Shown in pieces: positions 15,870-25,362 of a stretch of DNA of 64,000 nt. The position numbers were made by a program, and so were the translations under genes. The stretch lies in the NCBI RefSeq assembly GCF_016919445.1, contig NZ_CP070356.1, positions 1,619,501-1,683,500 on the forward strand, in the 5' to 3' direction. Below the pieces are notes generated by a model, which did no database searches, had not been told where the DNA came from, and was given only the letters and a program-made list of their open reading frames with translations. The DNA is from Pseudomonas sp. PDNC002. GTDB lineage: Bacteria > Pseudomonadota > Gammaproteobacteria > Pseudomonadales > Pseudomonadaceae. Numbering within the stretch: position 1 is the first letter of the stretch; each line of letters opens with the position of its first letter.

Positions 15870-17273
15870 TCAGCCCGGATCGCGGTGATCGGGGAAGCGT
15901 TCGCTGACCGGCACGCTGACACTGTCGCGGGTGGCGATATCGATACCTTCGCTGGCGACCTCGGCGAGGAAGTCGATCTGCTCCGGGGTGATGATGTACG
16001 GCGGCAGGAAGTACACCACGCTGCCCAGCGGGCGCAGCAGTGCGCCGCGCTCCAGGCCATGCTGGAAGACCTTCAGGCCGCGGCGTTCCTGCCAGGGATA
16101 GGCGGTTTTCGTCGCCTTGTCCTGGACCATCTCGATGGCGAGGATCATGCCGGTCTGGCGGATTTCCGAAACGTGCGGGTGATCGGCCAGGTGCGCGGTG
16201 GCGCTGGCCATCTTCGCCGCCAGGGCCTTGTTGGCCTCGATGACGTTGTCCTGTTCGAAGATGTCCAGGGTCGCCAGGGCGGCGGCGCAGGCCAGCGGGT
16301 TGCCGGTGTAGGTGTGCGAGTGGAGGAAGGCGCGCAGGGTGGTGTAGTCGTCGTAGAACGCCTGGTAGACGGTGTCGGTGGTAAGCACCGCGCTCATCGC
16401 CAGGTAGCCGCCGGTCAGCGCCTTGGACAGCACCAGGAAGTCCGGGGTGATGCCGGCCTGTTCGCAGGCGAACATCGTGCCGGTGCGGCCGAAGCCGACG
16501 GCGATCTCGTCGTGGATCAGGTGCACGCCGTAGCGGTCGCAGGCCTCGCGCAGCAGCTTGAGGTAGACCGGATGGTACATGCGCATGCCGCCGGCGCCCT
16601 GTACCAGCGGCTCGACGATCACCGCCGCGACCTCCTTGTGGTGCTGCTCCAGCGCCTGCTCCATGGCGGCGAACATCGTCCGCGAGTGCTCTTCCCAGCT
16701 CATGCCCTCGGGGCGCAGGTAGCAGTCGGGGGTCGGCACCTTGATGGTGTCCATCAGCAGCGACTTGTAGGTTTCGGTGAACAGCGCCACGTCGCCCACC
16801 GACATCGCCGCCACGGTTTCGCCGTGGTAACTGTTGGTCAGGGTGATGAAGCGTTTCTTCCCCGGCTGGCCGAGGTTCTGCCAATAGTGGTAGCTCATCT
16901 TCAGCGCCACTTCGATGCCCGCCGAGCCGCTGTCGGCATAGAACACCCGGGAGAATCCGGCTGGCGCCAGGCGCAGCAGGCGCTCGGACAGCTCGATCAC
17001 CGGCTGGTGGCTGAAGCCAGCGAGGATCACGTGCTCCAGCTGGTCGACCTGGTCCTTGATGCGCTGGTTGATGCGCGGGTTGGCGTGGCCGAAGACGTTC
17101 ACCCACCAGGAGCTGACGGCGTCGAGGTAGCGCTTGCCTTCGAAGTCCTCCAGCCAGATGCCTTCGCCACGGCGAATCGGGATCACCGGCAGGCGTTCGT
17201 GGTCTTTCATCTGGGTGCAGGGGTGCCACAGCACTTCGAGATCGCGCTGCATCCACTCGGCATTCAGGCCCAT
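15870..17273 (-). CDS. bioA: BioA, adenosylmethionine-8-amino-7-oxononanoate aminotransferase
   Basis: BioA is the PLP-dependent aminotransferase that makes 7,8-diaminopelargonate in biotin synthesis, using SAM as amino donor. The protein is 467 aa. Family segments include HPCTQMKDHERLPVIPI, SSWWVNVFGHANPRIN, ADSGSAGIEVALKM, SYHGETVAAMSVG, HDEIAVGFGRTGTMFACEQ and the PLP lysine region LSKALTGGYL. The ATG at 17273 follows AAGGAGC, so the longer frame to 17330 is rejected. It is divergent from the amine-oxidase gene at 17467, with about 190 bases between them. Confidence 0.95.
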   Translation of the reverse strand: MGLNAEWMQRDLEVLWHPCTQMKDHERLPVIPIRRGEGIWLEDFEGKRYLDAVSSWWVNVFGHANPRINQRIKDQVDQLEHVILAGFSHQPVIELSERLLRLAPAGFSRVFYADSGSAGIEVALKMSYHYWQNLGQPGKKRFITLTNSYHGETVAAMSVGDVALFTETYKSLLMDTIKVPTPDCYLRPEGMSWEEHSRTMFAAMEQALEQHHKEVAAVIVEPLVQGAGGMRMYHPVYLKLLREACDRYGVHLIHDEIAVGFGRTGTMFACEQAGITPDFLVLSKALTGGYLAMSAVLTTDTVYQAFYDDYTTLRAFLHSHTYTGNPLACAAALATLDIFEQDNVIEANKALAAKMASATAHLADHPHVSEIRQTGMILAIEMVQDKATKTAYPWQERRGLKVFQHGLERGALLRPLGSVVYFLPPYIITPEQIDFLAEVASEGIDIATRDSVSVPVSERFPDHRDPG

Positions 17274-17466
17274 GGGCTGCTCCTTACTTATGACGGCATG
17301 TCCGACTATCGACTTGCACGGATCGGGCAAGCCTATTCAATGCACCTGAGATGAACAAGGACACGTCCTACGACACATGTAGTAGGCAGCCGACCAAGAC
17401 AGCTATTCGGCTTTCAGGCGCTCACGTATGCTTCGCGCCTTTGCACCAATTCGGGGAAGTCTGGCG

Positions 17467-18954
17467 ATGAAAATGGGATGGCTGCGCGCTGCCGCGCTGC
17501 TCGCTCTGGGCGTGTTCAGCGTTGTGGCGCTGGGCAAGGACAAACAACCGACCGCCATCGTGGTCGGCGGCGGGCTCGCCGGTCTTTCCGCGGCCTACGA
17601 GCTGCAGCAGGCGGGCTGGCAGGTCACCCTGCTCGAAGCCAAACCGCAGGTGGGCGGCCGCTCGGGCCTGGCCACCAGCGAGTGGATCGGCAACAAGAAG
17701 GTCCAGCCGACCCTCAACGGCTACCTGGACACCCTGAAGGTGAATTCGGTGCCGGCACCGGAATTCGTCCGTACCCCGAGCTACCTGATCGACGGCGTCT
17801 ACTACAGCAGCGCCGACCTGAAGACCAAGATGCCGGCCGTCGCCGCGGACCTCGAGCGTTTCGAGAAGTCCCTGAACGAGCTGTCCGCCTCCATCGACGA
17901 CCCGCTCAACCCGCTGGCGAACAAGACCCTGTTCGCCCTCGACCAGCTCACCGCCGCGCGCTGGCTGGACAAGCTGAACCTGTCGCCGACCGCGCGCCTG
18001 CTGGTCAACCAGCGCATCCGTTCGCACTACGACGAGCCGTCGCGCCTGTCGCTGCTCTACCTCGCCCAGCAGGGCCGTGTGTACCGTGGCGTCGATGACC
18101 GCGACCTGCGCGCGGCGCGTCTGCCCGGCGGCAGCCAGGTGCTGGCGCAGGCCTTCGTCAAGCAGATCAAGACCATCAAGACCAACGCCAAGGTCACTTC
18201 GATCAGCCAGGACAAGGACGGCGTGACCGTCAAGGTCGGCCCCACCGGCTATACCGCCGACTACCTGGTGCTGGCCGTGCCGCTGCGCGCCCTGGGCAAC
18301 ATCACCCTGACCCCGGGCCTGAACGAGAAGCAGCTGGCGGCGCTCAAGGGCACCAACTACGGCTGGCGCGACCAGATCCTGATGAAGTTCAAGCGCCCGG
18401 TGTGGGACGACAAGTCGCGCCTGTCCGGCGAGATCTACAGCGACCAGGGCCTGGGCATGATCTGGGTCGAGCCCGCGACCAAGGGCGGCGCCAACGTGCT
18501 GATCAACCTGTCCGGCGACAACGCCCGCGTAATGCAGGCTTTCGGTGATCGCCAGCTGTCAGAGCAGGTGCTGATCCGCATGAACAAGTACTACCCGAAG
18601 ATGCGCGGTGCCTACGACGGCTATGAGATGCGTCGCTACAGCACCGACGTCGGCACCGGCGGTTCCTACCTGGCCTACGGTCCGGGCCAGATCAGCCGCT
18701 TCTGGCGCGTGTGGGAGACCCCGGTGTCCCGCGTGGCCTTCGCCGGCGAGCACACCGACGCGCTTTACCCGGGCACCATCGAAGGCGCCCTGCGCAGCGG
18801 CAAGCGTGCTGCCAGCCAGGTGCGTGACCTGCAGGCCGGCAAGACGCCCGTCCTCGAAGGCAACGCCGCGGTGGCCGAGAGCAAGCCTGCCGCCAGCGAT
18901 GCGCCGGCCGAGAAGGGCGAGAAGAAGGGCATCATGTCCTGGCTGCCGTTCTGA
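17467..18954 (+). CDS. Exported FAD-dependent amine-oxidase-like protein
   Basis: This is a 495 aa flavoprotein. The N-terminus looks like a Sec signal or anchor (MKMGWLRAAALLALGVFSVVALG), followed directly by the dinucleotide-binding motif (VVGGGLAGLSAAYEL, then LLEAKPQVGGRSG). The C-terminus has the amine-oxidase FAD segment (VAFAGEHTDALYPGTIEGALRSGKRAA). The ATG at 17467 follows GGGGAAG; the frame opens at 17428. There is no twin-arginine motif, which is odd for an exported FAD enzyme. It corresponds by position to PA0421. The substrate (a polyamine or monoamine) is unknown. A hairpin terminator follows. Confidence 0.88.
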   Translation: MKMGWLRAAALLALGVFSVVALGKDKQPTAIVVGGGLAGLSAAYELQQAGWQVTLLEAKPQVGGRSGLATSEWIGNKKVQPTLNGYLDTLKVNSVPAPEFVRTPSYLIDGVYYSSADLKTKMPAVAADLERFEKSLNELSASIDDPLNPLANKTLFALDQLTAARWLDKLNLSPTARLLVNQRIRSHYDEPSRLSLLYLAQQGRVYRGVDDRDLRAARLPGGSQVLAQAFVKQIKTIKTNAKVTSISQDKDGVTVKVGPTGYTADYLVLAVPLRALGNITLTPGLNEKQLAALKGTNYGWRDQILMKFKRPVWDDKSRLSGEIYSDQGLGMIWVEPATKGGANVLINLSGDNARVMQAFGDRQLSEQVLIRMNKYYPKMRGAYDGYEMRRYSTDVGTGGSYLAYGPGQISRFWRVWETPVSRVAFAGEHTDALYPGTIEGALRSGKRAASQVRDLQAGKTPVLEGNAAVAESKPAASDAPAEKGEKKGIMSWLPF

Positions 18955-18970
18955 TCGAAGCTGTTCCAAT

Positions 18971-19001
18971 GACAATGCCGGCGCAAGCCGGCATTGTCGT
19001 T
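18971..19001 (+). terminator. Hairpin terminator after the amine-oxidase gene
   Basis: A perfect 12-bp stem, GACAATGCCGGC / GCCGGCATTGTC, with loop GCAA, starts 16 bases after the stop codon. The T tract is short (GTTTC), so termination may be partial. Confidence 0.75.
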
Positions 19002-19130
19002 TCAGGGCTCTGGCATGCCTGTTCCAGCGGTGACCTATCTTGTCAGTCGATGTTTCAAAGCAGGTTTTTCTGCTTTTATTCGATGGATTAGCCGCTAGTC
19101 TTGAATCTCCGTTTTCGAGGATGAGTATCG

Positions 19131-19685
19131 ATGCAATGGCGTAATTCCCCCGCCCGCTACGGACTGGTCAGCCTGTTCCTGCACTGGGGCAGCGCGCTGG
19201 TGGTCTTCGGCCTGTTCGGCCTGGGCCTGTGGATGCGTGAGCTGGACTACTACGACACCTGGTACCACCGCGCCCCGGAAATCCACAAGAGCATCGGCAT
19301 CCTGCTGGCCATCGCGCTGATCCTGCGCGTGGTTTGGCGCTTCATCAGCCCGGCACCGCCGACACCGGCCAACCACGGCCAGCTCACCCGCCTGGCCACC
19401 AAGCTGGGCCACCTGGCGCTGTACGCGCTGCTGTTCGCCGTGATCATTGCCGGCTACCTGATTTCCACCGCCGAGGGCAAACCCATCAGCGTGTTCGGCT
19501 GGTTCGACGTGCCGGCCACCCTGAGCGGCATTACCGACCAGGCCGACATCGCCGGCGCGATCCACCTTTACCTGGCCTGGGCCCTGGTCGTCCTCGCCGT
19601 GCTGCACGCCCTGGCGGCGTTCAAACACCATTTCTTCGACCGCGATGAGACGTTAGTCCGCATGCTCGGTCGTGCCGCGAAATAA
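19131..19685 (+). CDS. Cytochrome b561-family membrane protein
   Basis: This 184 aa di-haem cytochrome b561 protein moves electrons across the inner membrane. Four membrane helices are visible with histidines placed for haem binding: [55 protein letters not shown] and [20 protein letters not shown]. The start ATG follows GAGGATGAG. Its stop is 28 bases before pasP, so the two are probably cotranscribed; a b561 next to a YceI-family periplasmic protein is a common pairing in Proteobacteria. The quinone or periplasmic partner is not deducible. Confidence 0.92.
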   Translation: MQWRNSPARYGLVSLFLHWGSALVVFGLFGLGLWMRELDYYDTWYHRAPEIHKSIGILLAIALILRVVWRFISPAPPTPANHGQLTRLATKLGHLALYALLFAVIIAGYLISTAEGKPISVFGWFDVPATLSGITDQADIAGAIHLYLAWALVVLAVLHALAAFKHHFFDRDETLVRMLGRAAK

Positions 19686-19713
19686 CACCTCACCCCAAAG
19701 GGAGATTGCTTCA

Positions 19714-20289
19714 ATGCTGAAGAAGACGTTCGCCGCTCTGGCGCTGGGTACCGCACTGTTCTCCGCTGGCCAGGCCATGGCCGCGGACTACAAGATCGAC
19801 AAGGAAGGCCAGCACGCCTTCATCGAGTTCCGCATCAAGCACCTGGGTTACAGCTGGCTGTACGGCCGCTTCGACGATTTCGACGGTGCCTTCACCTTCG
19901 ACGAGAAGAACCCGTCCGCCGACAAGGTCAAGGTGACCATCAACACCAACAGCGTGAACTCCAACCACGCCGAGCGTGACAAGCACCTGCGCAGCCCGGA
20001 CTTCCTGAACGTATCGAAGAACCCGACCGCGACCTTCGAGTCCACCGCCGTGAAGGCCGATGGCAAGAATGCCGAGATCACCGGTAACCTGACCCTTAAT
20101 GGCGTGACCAAGCCGGTCACCATCAAGGCTGAACTGATCGGCCAGGGCGACGATCCGTGGGGCGGCTACCGTGCCGGCTTCCTCGGTACCACCACCCTCA
20201 AGCTGAAAGACTTCAACATCCAGCGCGACCTCGGCCCGGCTTCCCAGGAAGTCGAGCTCACCCTGTCGGTCGAAGGGGTGCGTCAGTAA
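19714..20289 (+). CDS. pasP: PasP, YceI-family periplasmic protein
   Basis: This 191 aa protein has a clean signal peptide ([19 protein letters not shown], cleavage after QAMA) and a YceI lipocalin-like barrel ([32 protein letters not shown] ... [18 protein letters not shown]). YceI folds bind isoprenoid lipids. The P. aeruginosa orthologue was also reported as a small secreted protease (PasP); nothing in the sequence shows a classical protease site. The ATG at 19714 follows AAAGGGAGA; the frame opens earlier at 19672 within the b561 gene. A bidirectional terminator separates it from mexR. Confidence 0.93.
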   Translation: MLKKTFAALALGTALFSAGQAMAADYKIDKEGQHAFIEFRIKHLGYSWLYGRFDDFDGAFTFDEKNPSADKVKVTINTNSVNSNHAERDKHLRSPDFLNVSKNPTATFESTAVKADGKNAEITGNLTLNGVTKPVTIKAELIGQGDDPWGGYRAGFLGTTTLKLKDFNIQRDLGPASQEVELTLSVEGVRQ

Positions 20290-20302
20290 GACGCAGGAAT
20301 GC

Positions 20303-20330
20303 GAAAACGCCGGCAAATGCCGGCGTTTTC
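20303..20330. terminator. Bidirectional terminator between pasP and mexR
   Basis: A 13-bp perfect stem (GAAAACGCCGGCA / TGCCGGCGTTTTC) with a two-base loop sits between two convergent genes. A's on the left and T's on the right allow function in both directions. Confidence 0.85.
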
Positions 20331-20340
20331 GTTTGTAGTG

Positions 20341-20775
20341 TCAGGCCTCGTGCCCCTGCAGGCACTGCCGCAGGAGCTGCGCGAGGGTGCGCTGCTCGGT
20401 GTCGTCGAGCGGTGCGAACAGATTGTCATGCGTTCGTGCAAGGATCGCCTGGGACCGGGAGTCGATATGCCGGCCGGCCTCGGTGAGGAACAGCTGGAAG
20501 CTGCGCTGGTCGTCGGGGTTGCGCTCCCGGCGCACCAGGCCGAGGTTCTCCATCTCGCGAATCTTGCGGGTTACCAGCGCCTTGTCGCGGCACATCTTGC
20601 GCCCCAGGCTCTGCAGGCTTTGCCCGGCGTCGGCGCCGATCAGTTCGAGCAGGCGGATGTCCGGCGGAGTGAGGTCGATACCCTCCGCGCACAGCTGGTC
20701 CTGGAGGCTCTCGCGCAACTGGTCGAGAACTTTCATCAGGGTCTGCGGCAGGTCGGGATTCACGTTATGGGTCAT
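20341..20775 (-). CDS. mexR: MexR, MarR-family repressor of mexAB-oprM
   Basis: MexR is a dimeric winged-helix repressor of the mexA promoter, relieved by ArmR or by oxidation. The 144 aa protein has the MarR core (LTPPDIRLLELIGADAGQSL, SLGRKMCRDKALVTRKIREM, RRERNPDDQRSFQLFLTEAG). The ATG at 20775 aligns with the known start; an in-frame ATG at 20826 would run the gene through its own operator. Cys62 in the recognition region is kept. The other redox cysteine of P. aeruginosa, Cys30, is replaced by Ala here, with a Cys at 29 instead. The gene diverges from mexA. Confidence 0.95.
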   Translation of the reverse strand: MTHNVNPDLPQTLMKVLDQLRESLQDQLCAEGIDLTPPDIRLLELIGADAGQSLQSLGRKMCRDKALVTRKIREMENLGLVRRERNPDDQRSFQLFLTEAGRHIDSRSQAILARTHDNLFAPLDDTEQRTLAQLLRQCLQGHEA

Positions 20776-20808
20776 CGGCTCGGTCACGGTAAACCTTGTG
20801 TAAATCAG

Positions 20809-20855
20809 GTTGATCAGCTCAACCATTTTTTCGTATTTTAGTTGATGTTATCAAC
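20809..20855. promoter_or_regulatory. Two MexR operators in the mexR-mexA intergenic region
   Basis: Two inverted repeats of form GTTGA-N5-TCAAC are present: GTTGATCAGCTCAAC at 20809-20823 and GTTGATGTTATCAAC at 20841-20855. Their centres are 32 bp apart, about three helical turns, on the same face. They match the MexR half-sites known from P. aeruginosa and lie in the divergent promoter region. Confidence 0.9.
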
Positions 20856-21044
20856 TTTGTTAGTCGCCGCGACTGCCTTGCGGGAAATCTACTGCGGATT
20901 CAGCTTTTGGCTAAATCGTTTCAGTAGTTTTCCCTCAGGGCTTTCGGACGTTTACAAACAGAGCTGAATGTAAGTATTTTGCCAGCCTTTCCGGACCGGC
21001 AAGCCCACAGCCAACCCGGACGCTTTGCTCACGAGGACAACGAT

Positions 21045-22202
21045 ATGCAACGAAAGCCAGCCATGCGCGCTCTGGTTCCGGCCCTGCTCGTCGCCATGGC
21101 CACCCTTGCCGGCTGCGACAAGAGCCAGGCTCCGCAGGAGAAGCCGATTCCCGAAGTGGGAGTGGTGACCCTGCAATCGCAGGAAGTGACCCTGAGCACC
21201 GAACTGCCCGGCCGCACCACCGCGTATCGCATCGCCGAAGTTCGCCCGCAGGTGAACGGCATCATCCTCAAGCGCCTGTTCAAGGAAGGCAGCGACGTCA
21301 AGGAAGGCCAGCAGCTGTACCAGATCGATCCGGCCACCTATGACGCAACCCTGCAGAGTGCCCAGGCCAACCTGGTATCTACCCAGCAGCAGGCCGAGCG
21401 CTACAAGGAACTGGTGAAGGACGAGGCGGTGAGCAAGCAGCAATACGCCGACGCCCAGGCCGCCTACCTGCAGGCCAAGGCCACCGTCGACAACGCCAAG
21501 ATCAATGTGCGCTACACCAAGGTCTACTCGCCCATCTCCGGTCGTATCGGCCGCTCCAACGTGACCGAGGGCGCCCTGGTGCAGAACGGCCAGGCCACCG
21601 CGCTGGCTACTGTGCAGCAACTGGACCCGATCTACGTCGACGTCACCCAGTCCTCCACCGCGCTGATCCGCCTGCGTCGCGAGCTGGCCGCCGGGCAACT
21701 GGAGAAGGCCGGTGACAATGCCGCCAAGGTCAAGCTGTACCTGGAAGACGGCTCCGAATACCCCATCGAGGGCAAGCTTGAGTTCTCCGAGGTGTCCGTC
21801 GATCAGGGCACCGGTTCGGTGACCGTGCGCGCCATCTTCCCCAACCCGAAGAAGGAGCTGCTGCCGGGCATGTTCGTCCATGCGCAGCTGGAAGAGGGCA
21901 TCAAGAAGCAAGCCATCCTCGCGCCGCAACAGGGCGTTACCCGTGACTTCCGTGGCATGGCCACGGCGCTGGTACTGGGCGCCGACGACAAGGTCGAGCT
22001 GCGCACCCTCAAGACCGAGCGCACCGTTGGCGCCTACTGGCTGGTCAGCGATGGCCTCAAGCCCGGCGATCGCCTGATCACCGAAGGCCTGCAGTACGTC
22101 CAGCCGGGCGCCCAGGCCAAGGCCGTACCCGCGAAGAACGTGGCGCCCACCGCTGGTGCCGCCGACAAGCCCGCCGCCGCCGAACCGGCCAAGCAGGGTT
22201 AA
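21045..22202 (+). CDS. mexA: MexA, periplasmic adaptor lipoprotein of MexAB-OprM
   Basis: MexA is the membrane-fusion subunit bridging MexB and OprM. The 385 aa protein has a lipoprotein signal ending TLAGC with Cys24 as the lipidated residue, a barrel-sandwich half (AEVRPQVNGIILKRLFKEGSDV), a coiled-coil hairpin (about residues 95-165) and the second half (YSPISGRIGRSNVTEGALV). The start at 21045 follows GAGGA. The frame opens at 20979, but the lipobox fixes the ATG used. It is followed by mexB after 15 bases. Confidence 0.97.
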   Translation: MQRKPAMRALVPALLVAMATLAGCDKSQAPQEKPIPEVGVVTLQSQEVTLSTELPGRTTAYRIAEVRPQVNGIILKRLFKEGSDVKEGQQLYQIDPATYDATLQSAQANLVSTQQQAERYKELVKDEAVSKQQYADAQAAYLQAKATVDNAKINVRYTKVYSPISGRIGRSNVTEGALVQNGQATALATVQQLDPIYVDVTQSSTALIRLRRELAAGQLEKAGDNAAKVKLYLEDGSEYPIEGKLEFSEVSVDQGTGSVTVRAIFPNPKKELLPGMFVHAQLEEGIKKQAILAPQQGVTRDFRGMATALVLGADDKVELRTLKTERTVGAYWLVSDGLKPGDRLITEGLQYVQPGAQAKAVPAKNVAPTAGAADKPAAAEPAKQG

Positions 22203-22217
22203 TCAAGGGGATTCGTA

Positions 22218-25200
22218 ATGTCGAAGTTTTTCATTGACCGGCCCATTTTCGCCTGGGTAATCGCCCTGGTGATCATGCTGGCGGGCGGTCTGTCGATCCT
22301 CAAGTTGCCGGTGAACCAGTACCCGGCGATCGCGCCGCCGGCAATCGCCATCCAGGTGAGCTACCCAGGCGCGTCCGCCGAGACGGTGCAGGACACCGTG
22401 GTGCAGGTCATCGAGCAGCAGATGAACGGTCTCGACCATCTGCGCTACATCTCCTCGGAGTCCAACTCCGACGGCAGCATGACCATCACCGTGACGTTCG
22501 ACCAGGGCACCAGTGCGGACATCGCCCAGGTCCAGGTGCAGAACAAACTGCAGCTGGCCACGCCGCTCCTGCCGCAGGAAGTGCAGCAGCAGGGCATCCG
22601 CGTGACCAAGGCGGTGAAGAACTTCCTGATGGTGGTCGGCGTCGTTTCCGAAAGCGGCAGCATGACCCGGGAAGACCTGTCGAACTACATCGTTTCCAAC
22701 ATCCAGGACCCGCTGTCGCGGACCGCCGGTGTGGGCGACTTCCAGGTGTTCGGTTCGCAGTACGCCATGCGCATCTGGCTGGACCCGGCGAAGCTCAACA
22801 GCTTCCAGATGACTCCGGGCGACGTGAAGACGGCGATCCAGGCGCAGAACGTGCAGATCTCCTCCGGCCAGTTGGGCGGCCTGCCCGCGGTCAAGGGCCA
22901 GCAGCTCAACGCCACGATCATCGGCAAGACCCGCCTGCAGAGCGCCGAGCAGTTCAAGGAAATCCTCCTCAAGGTCAACGCCGACGGCTCCCAGGTTCGC
23001 CTGAAAGACGTCGCCGACGTGGCCCTTGGCGGTCAGGACTACAGCATCAACGCCCAGTTCAACGGCAAGCCGGCCTCGGGTATCGCGATCAAGCTGGCCA
23101 CCGGCGCCAACGCGCTGGACACTGCCAAGTCGATCCGCGCCACCCTGGCCACCCTGGAGCCGTTCTTCCCGCAGGGCATGAAGATCGTCTACCCGTACGA
23201 CACCACCCCAGTGGTTTCCGCCTCCATCCATGAGGTGGTGAAGACCCTTGGCGAAGCGATCCTGCTGGTGTTCCTGGTGATGTACCTGTTCCTGCAGAAC
23301 TTCCGCGCTACGCTGATCCCGACGATCGCCGTGCCGGTGGTACTGCTGGGCACCTTCGGCGTACTCGCCGCCTTCGGCTTCTCGATCAACACCCTGACCA
23401 TGTTCGGCATGGTGCTGGCGATCGGCTTGTTGGTGGACGACGCCATCGTCGTGGTGGAAAACGTCGAGCGGGTAATGGCCGAGGAAGGCCTGTCGCCCCG
23501 CGAGGCGGCGCGCAAGTCCATGGACCAGATCCAGGGCGCGCTGGTGGGCATCGCCATGGTGCTGTCGGCGGTGTTCCTGCCGATGGCCTTCTTCGGCGGC
23601 TCCACCGGGGTGATCTACCGGCAGTTCTCCATCACCATCGTCTCGGCCATGGCCCTGTCGGTGATCGTGGCGCTGATCCTGACCCCGGCGCTCTGCGCCA
23701 CCATGCTCAAGCCCATCGAGAAGGGCGACCACGGCGAGCACAAACGCGGCTTCTTCGGCTGGTTCAACCGCAAGTTCCTCGCCACCACCCATGGCTACGA
23801 GCGCGGCGTCACCTCGATCCTCAAGCACCGCATGCCGTACCTGCTGATGTATGTGCTGATCCTCGGCGGCATGATCTACCTGTTCACCCGCATTCCCACC
23901 GCGTTCCTCCCCGACGAGGACCAGGGCGTGCTGTTCGCCCAGGTGCAGACGCCGGCCGGCTCGTCCGCCGAGCGTACCCAGGTGGTGGTGGACTCGATGC
24001 GTGAGTACCTGCTGGAGAAGGAAAGCAGCTCGGTGGCCTCGGTGTTCACCGTGACCGGCTTCAACTTCGCCGGCCGTGGTCAGAGTTCGGGCATGGCCTT
24101 CATCATGCTCAAGCCCTGGGAAGAGCGTCCGGGCGCGGAGAACAGCGTGTTCGCGCTGGCCCAGCGTGCGCAGCAGCACTTCTTCAGCTTCAAGGACGCG
24201 ATGGTGTTCGCCTTCGCCCCGCCGGCGGTACTCGAACTGGGTAACGCCGTGGGCTTCGACATCTTCCTCCAGGACCAGGCCGGCGTCGGCCACGAAGTGC
24301 TGATGCAGGCGCGCAACCAGTTCCTCGGCATGGCCTCGCAGAACCCGGCGTTGCAACGCGTGCGCCCCAACGGCCTGAACGACGAGCCGCAGTACAAGCT
24401 GCTGATCGACGATGAGAAGGCCAGCGCGCTGGGCGTCTCGCTGGCGGACATCAACAGCACCGTGTCCATCGCCTGGGGCTCGAACTACGTCAACGACTTC
24501 ATCGACCGCGGTCGGGTGAAGAAGGTCTACCTGCAAGGCCGCCCGAACTCGCGGATGAGCCCGGAAGACCTGGACAAGTGGTACGTACGCAACAGCGCCG
24601 GCGAGATGGTGCCGTTCAGCGCCTTCGCGACGGGTGAGTGGGGCTACGGCTCGCCGAAACTGGCGCGCTACAACGGCGTACCGGCCATGGAAGTCCTCGG
24701 TGAACCGGCCCCGGGCCGATCCACCGGTGAGGCCATGGCGGCGGTCGAGGATATCGTCAAGCAACTGCCCAAGGGCGTCGGCTACTCCTGGACCGGCCTG
24801 TCCTACGAGGAACGGCTGTCCGGCTCGCAGGCTCCCGCGCTCTACGCCCTGTCGCTGATCGTGGTGTTCCTGTGCCTCGCGGCACTGTACGAGAGCTGGT
24901 CGATTCCGTTCTCGGTGATGCTGGTGGTGCCGCTGGGCGTCATCGGTGCGCTGCTGGCGACGTCCATGCGTGGCCTGTCCAACGACGTGTTCTTCCAGGT
25001 GGGCCTGTTGACGACGATTGGTCTGTCGGCGAAAAACGCGATCCTGATCGTGGAATTCGCCAAGGAATTGCACGAGCGCGAGGGCAAACCCATCGTCGAG
25101 GCAGCCATCGAGGCATGCCGGATGCGTCTGCGCCCGATCGTGATGACCTCCCTGGCATTCGTCCTCGGCGTACTGCCGCTGGCGATCTCCACCGGTGCGG

Positions 25201-25361
25201 GTTCGGGCAGCCAGCATGCGATCGGTACCGGCGTGATCGGCGGCATGATCACCGCGACCGTCCTCGCCATCTTCTGGGTGCCGTTGTTCTATGTGGTGGT
25301 CAGTACCCTGTTCAAGGACAAGGCGTCCAAGGAACAGCAAACCACCGAGAAGGGGCATTGA
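22218..25361 (+). CDS. mexB: MexB, RND multidrug efflux pump
   Basis: MexB is the inner-membrane proton/drug antiporter of the tripartite pump, exporting β-lactams, quinolones, macrolides and other amphiphiles. The 1047 aa protein is one residue from the family length. Both RND repeats are visible, with the proton-relay acidic pair in [18 protein letters not shown] and the lysine in [17 protein letters not shown]. The N-terminus [20 protein letters not shown] is standard for this family. It has a strong RBS (AAGGGGATT). No frameshift or truncation is seen. Confidence 0.98.
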   Translation: MSKFFIDRPIFAWVIALVIMLAGGLSILKLPVNQYPAIAPPAIAIQVSYPGASAETVQDTVVQVIEQQMNGLDHLRYISSESNSDGSMTITVTFDQGTSADIAQVQVQNKLQLATPLLPQEVQQQGIRVTKAVKNFLMVVGVVSESGSMTREDLSNYIVSNIQDPLSRTAGVGDFQVFGSQYAMRIWLDPAKLNSFQMTPGDVKTAIQAQNVQISSGQLGGLPAVKGQQLNATIIGKTRLQSAEQFKEILLKVNADGSQVRLKDVADVALGGQDYSINAQFNGKPASGIAIKLATGANALDTAKSIRATLATLEPFFPQGMKIVYPYDTTPVVSASIHEVVKTLGEAILLVFLVMYLFLQNFRATLIPTIAVPVVLLGTFGVLAAFGFSINTLTMFGMVLAIGLLVDDAIVVVENVERVMAEEGLSPREAARKSMDQIQGALVGIAMVLSAVFLPMAFFGGSTGVIYRQFSITIVSAMALSVIVALILTPALCATMLKPIEKGDHGEHKRGFFGWFNRKFLATTHGYERGVTSILKHRMPYLLMYVLILGGMIYLFTRIPTAFLPDEDQGVLFAQVQTPAGSSAERTQVVVDSMREYLLEKESSSVASVFTVTGFNFAGRGQSSGMAFIMLKPWEERPGAENSVFALAQRAQQHFFSFKDAMVFAFAPPAVLELGNAVGFDIFLQDQAGVGHEVLMQARNQFLGMASQNPALQRVRPNGLNDEPQYKLLIDDEKASALGVSLADINSTVSIAWGSNYVNDFIDRGRVKKVYLQGRPNSRMSPEDLDKWYVRNSAGEMVPFSAFATGEWGYGSPKLARYNGVPAMEVLGEPAPGRSTGEAMAAVEDIVKQLPKGVGYSWTGLSYEERLSGSQAPALYALSLIVVFLCLAALYESWSIPFSVMLVVPLGVIGALLATSMRGLSNDVFFQVGLLTTIGLSAKNAILIVEFAKELHEREGKPIVEAAIEACRMRLRPIVMTSLAFVLGVLPLAISTGAGSGSQHAIGTGVIGGMITATVLAIFWVPLFYVVVSTLFKDKASKEQQTTEKGH

Positions 25362-25362
25362 T

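Noticed and set aside
22203..25358. Long antisense open frame opposite mexB
   Set aside because: Same cause: high GC third positions of a real gene; the translation is His/Arg/Gly-rich and domain-free.
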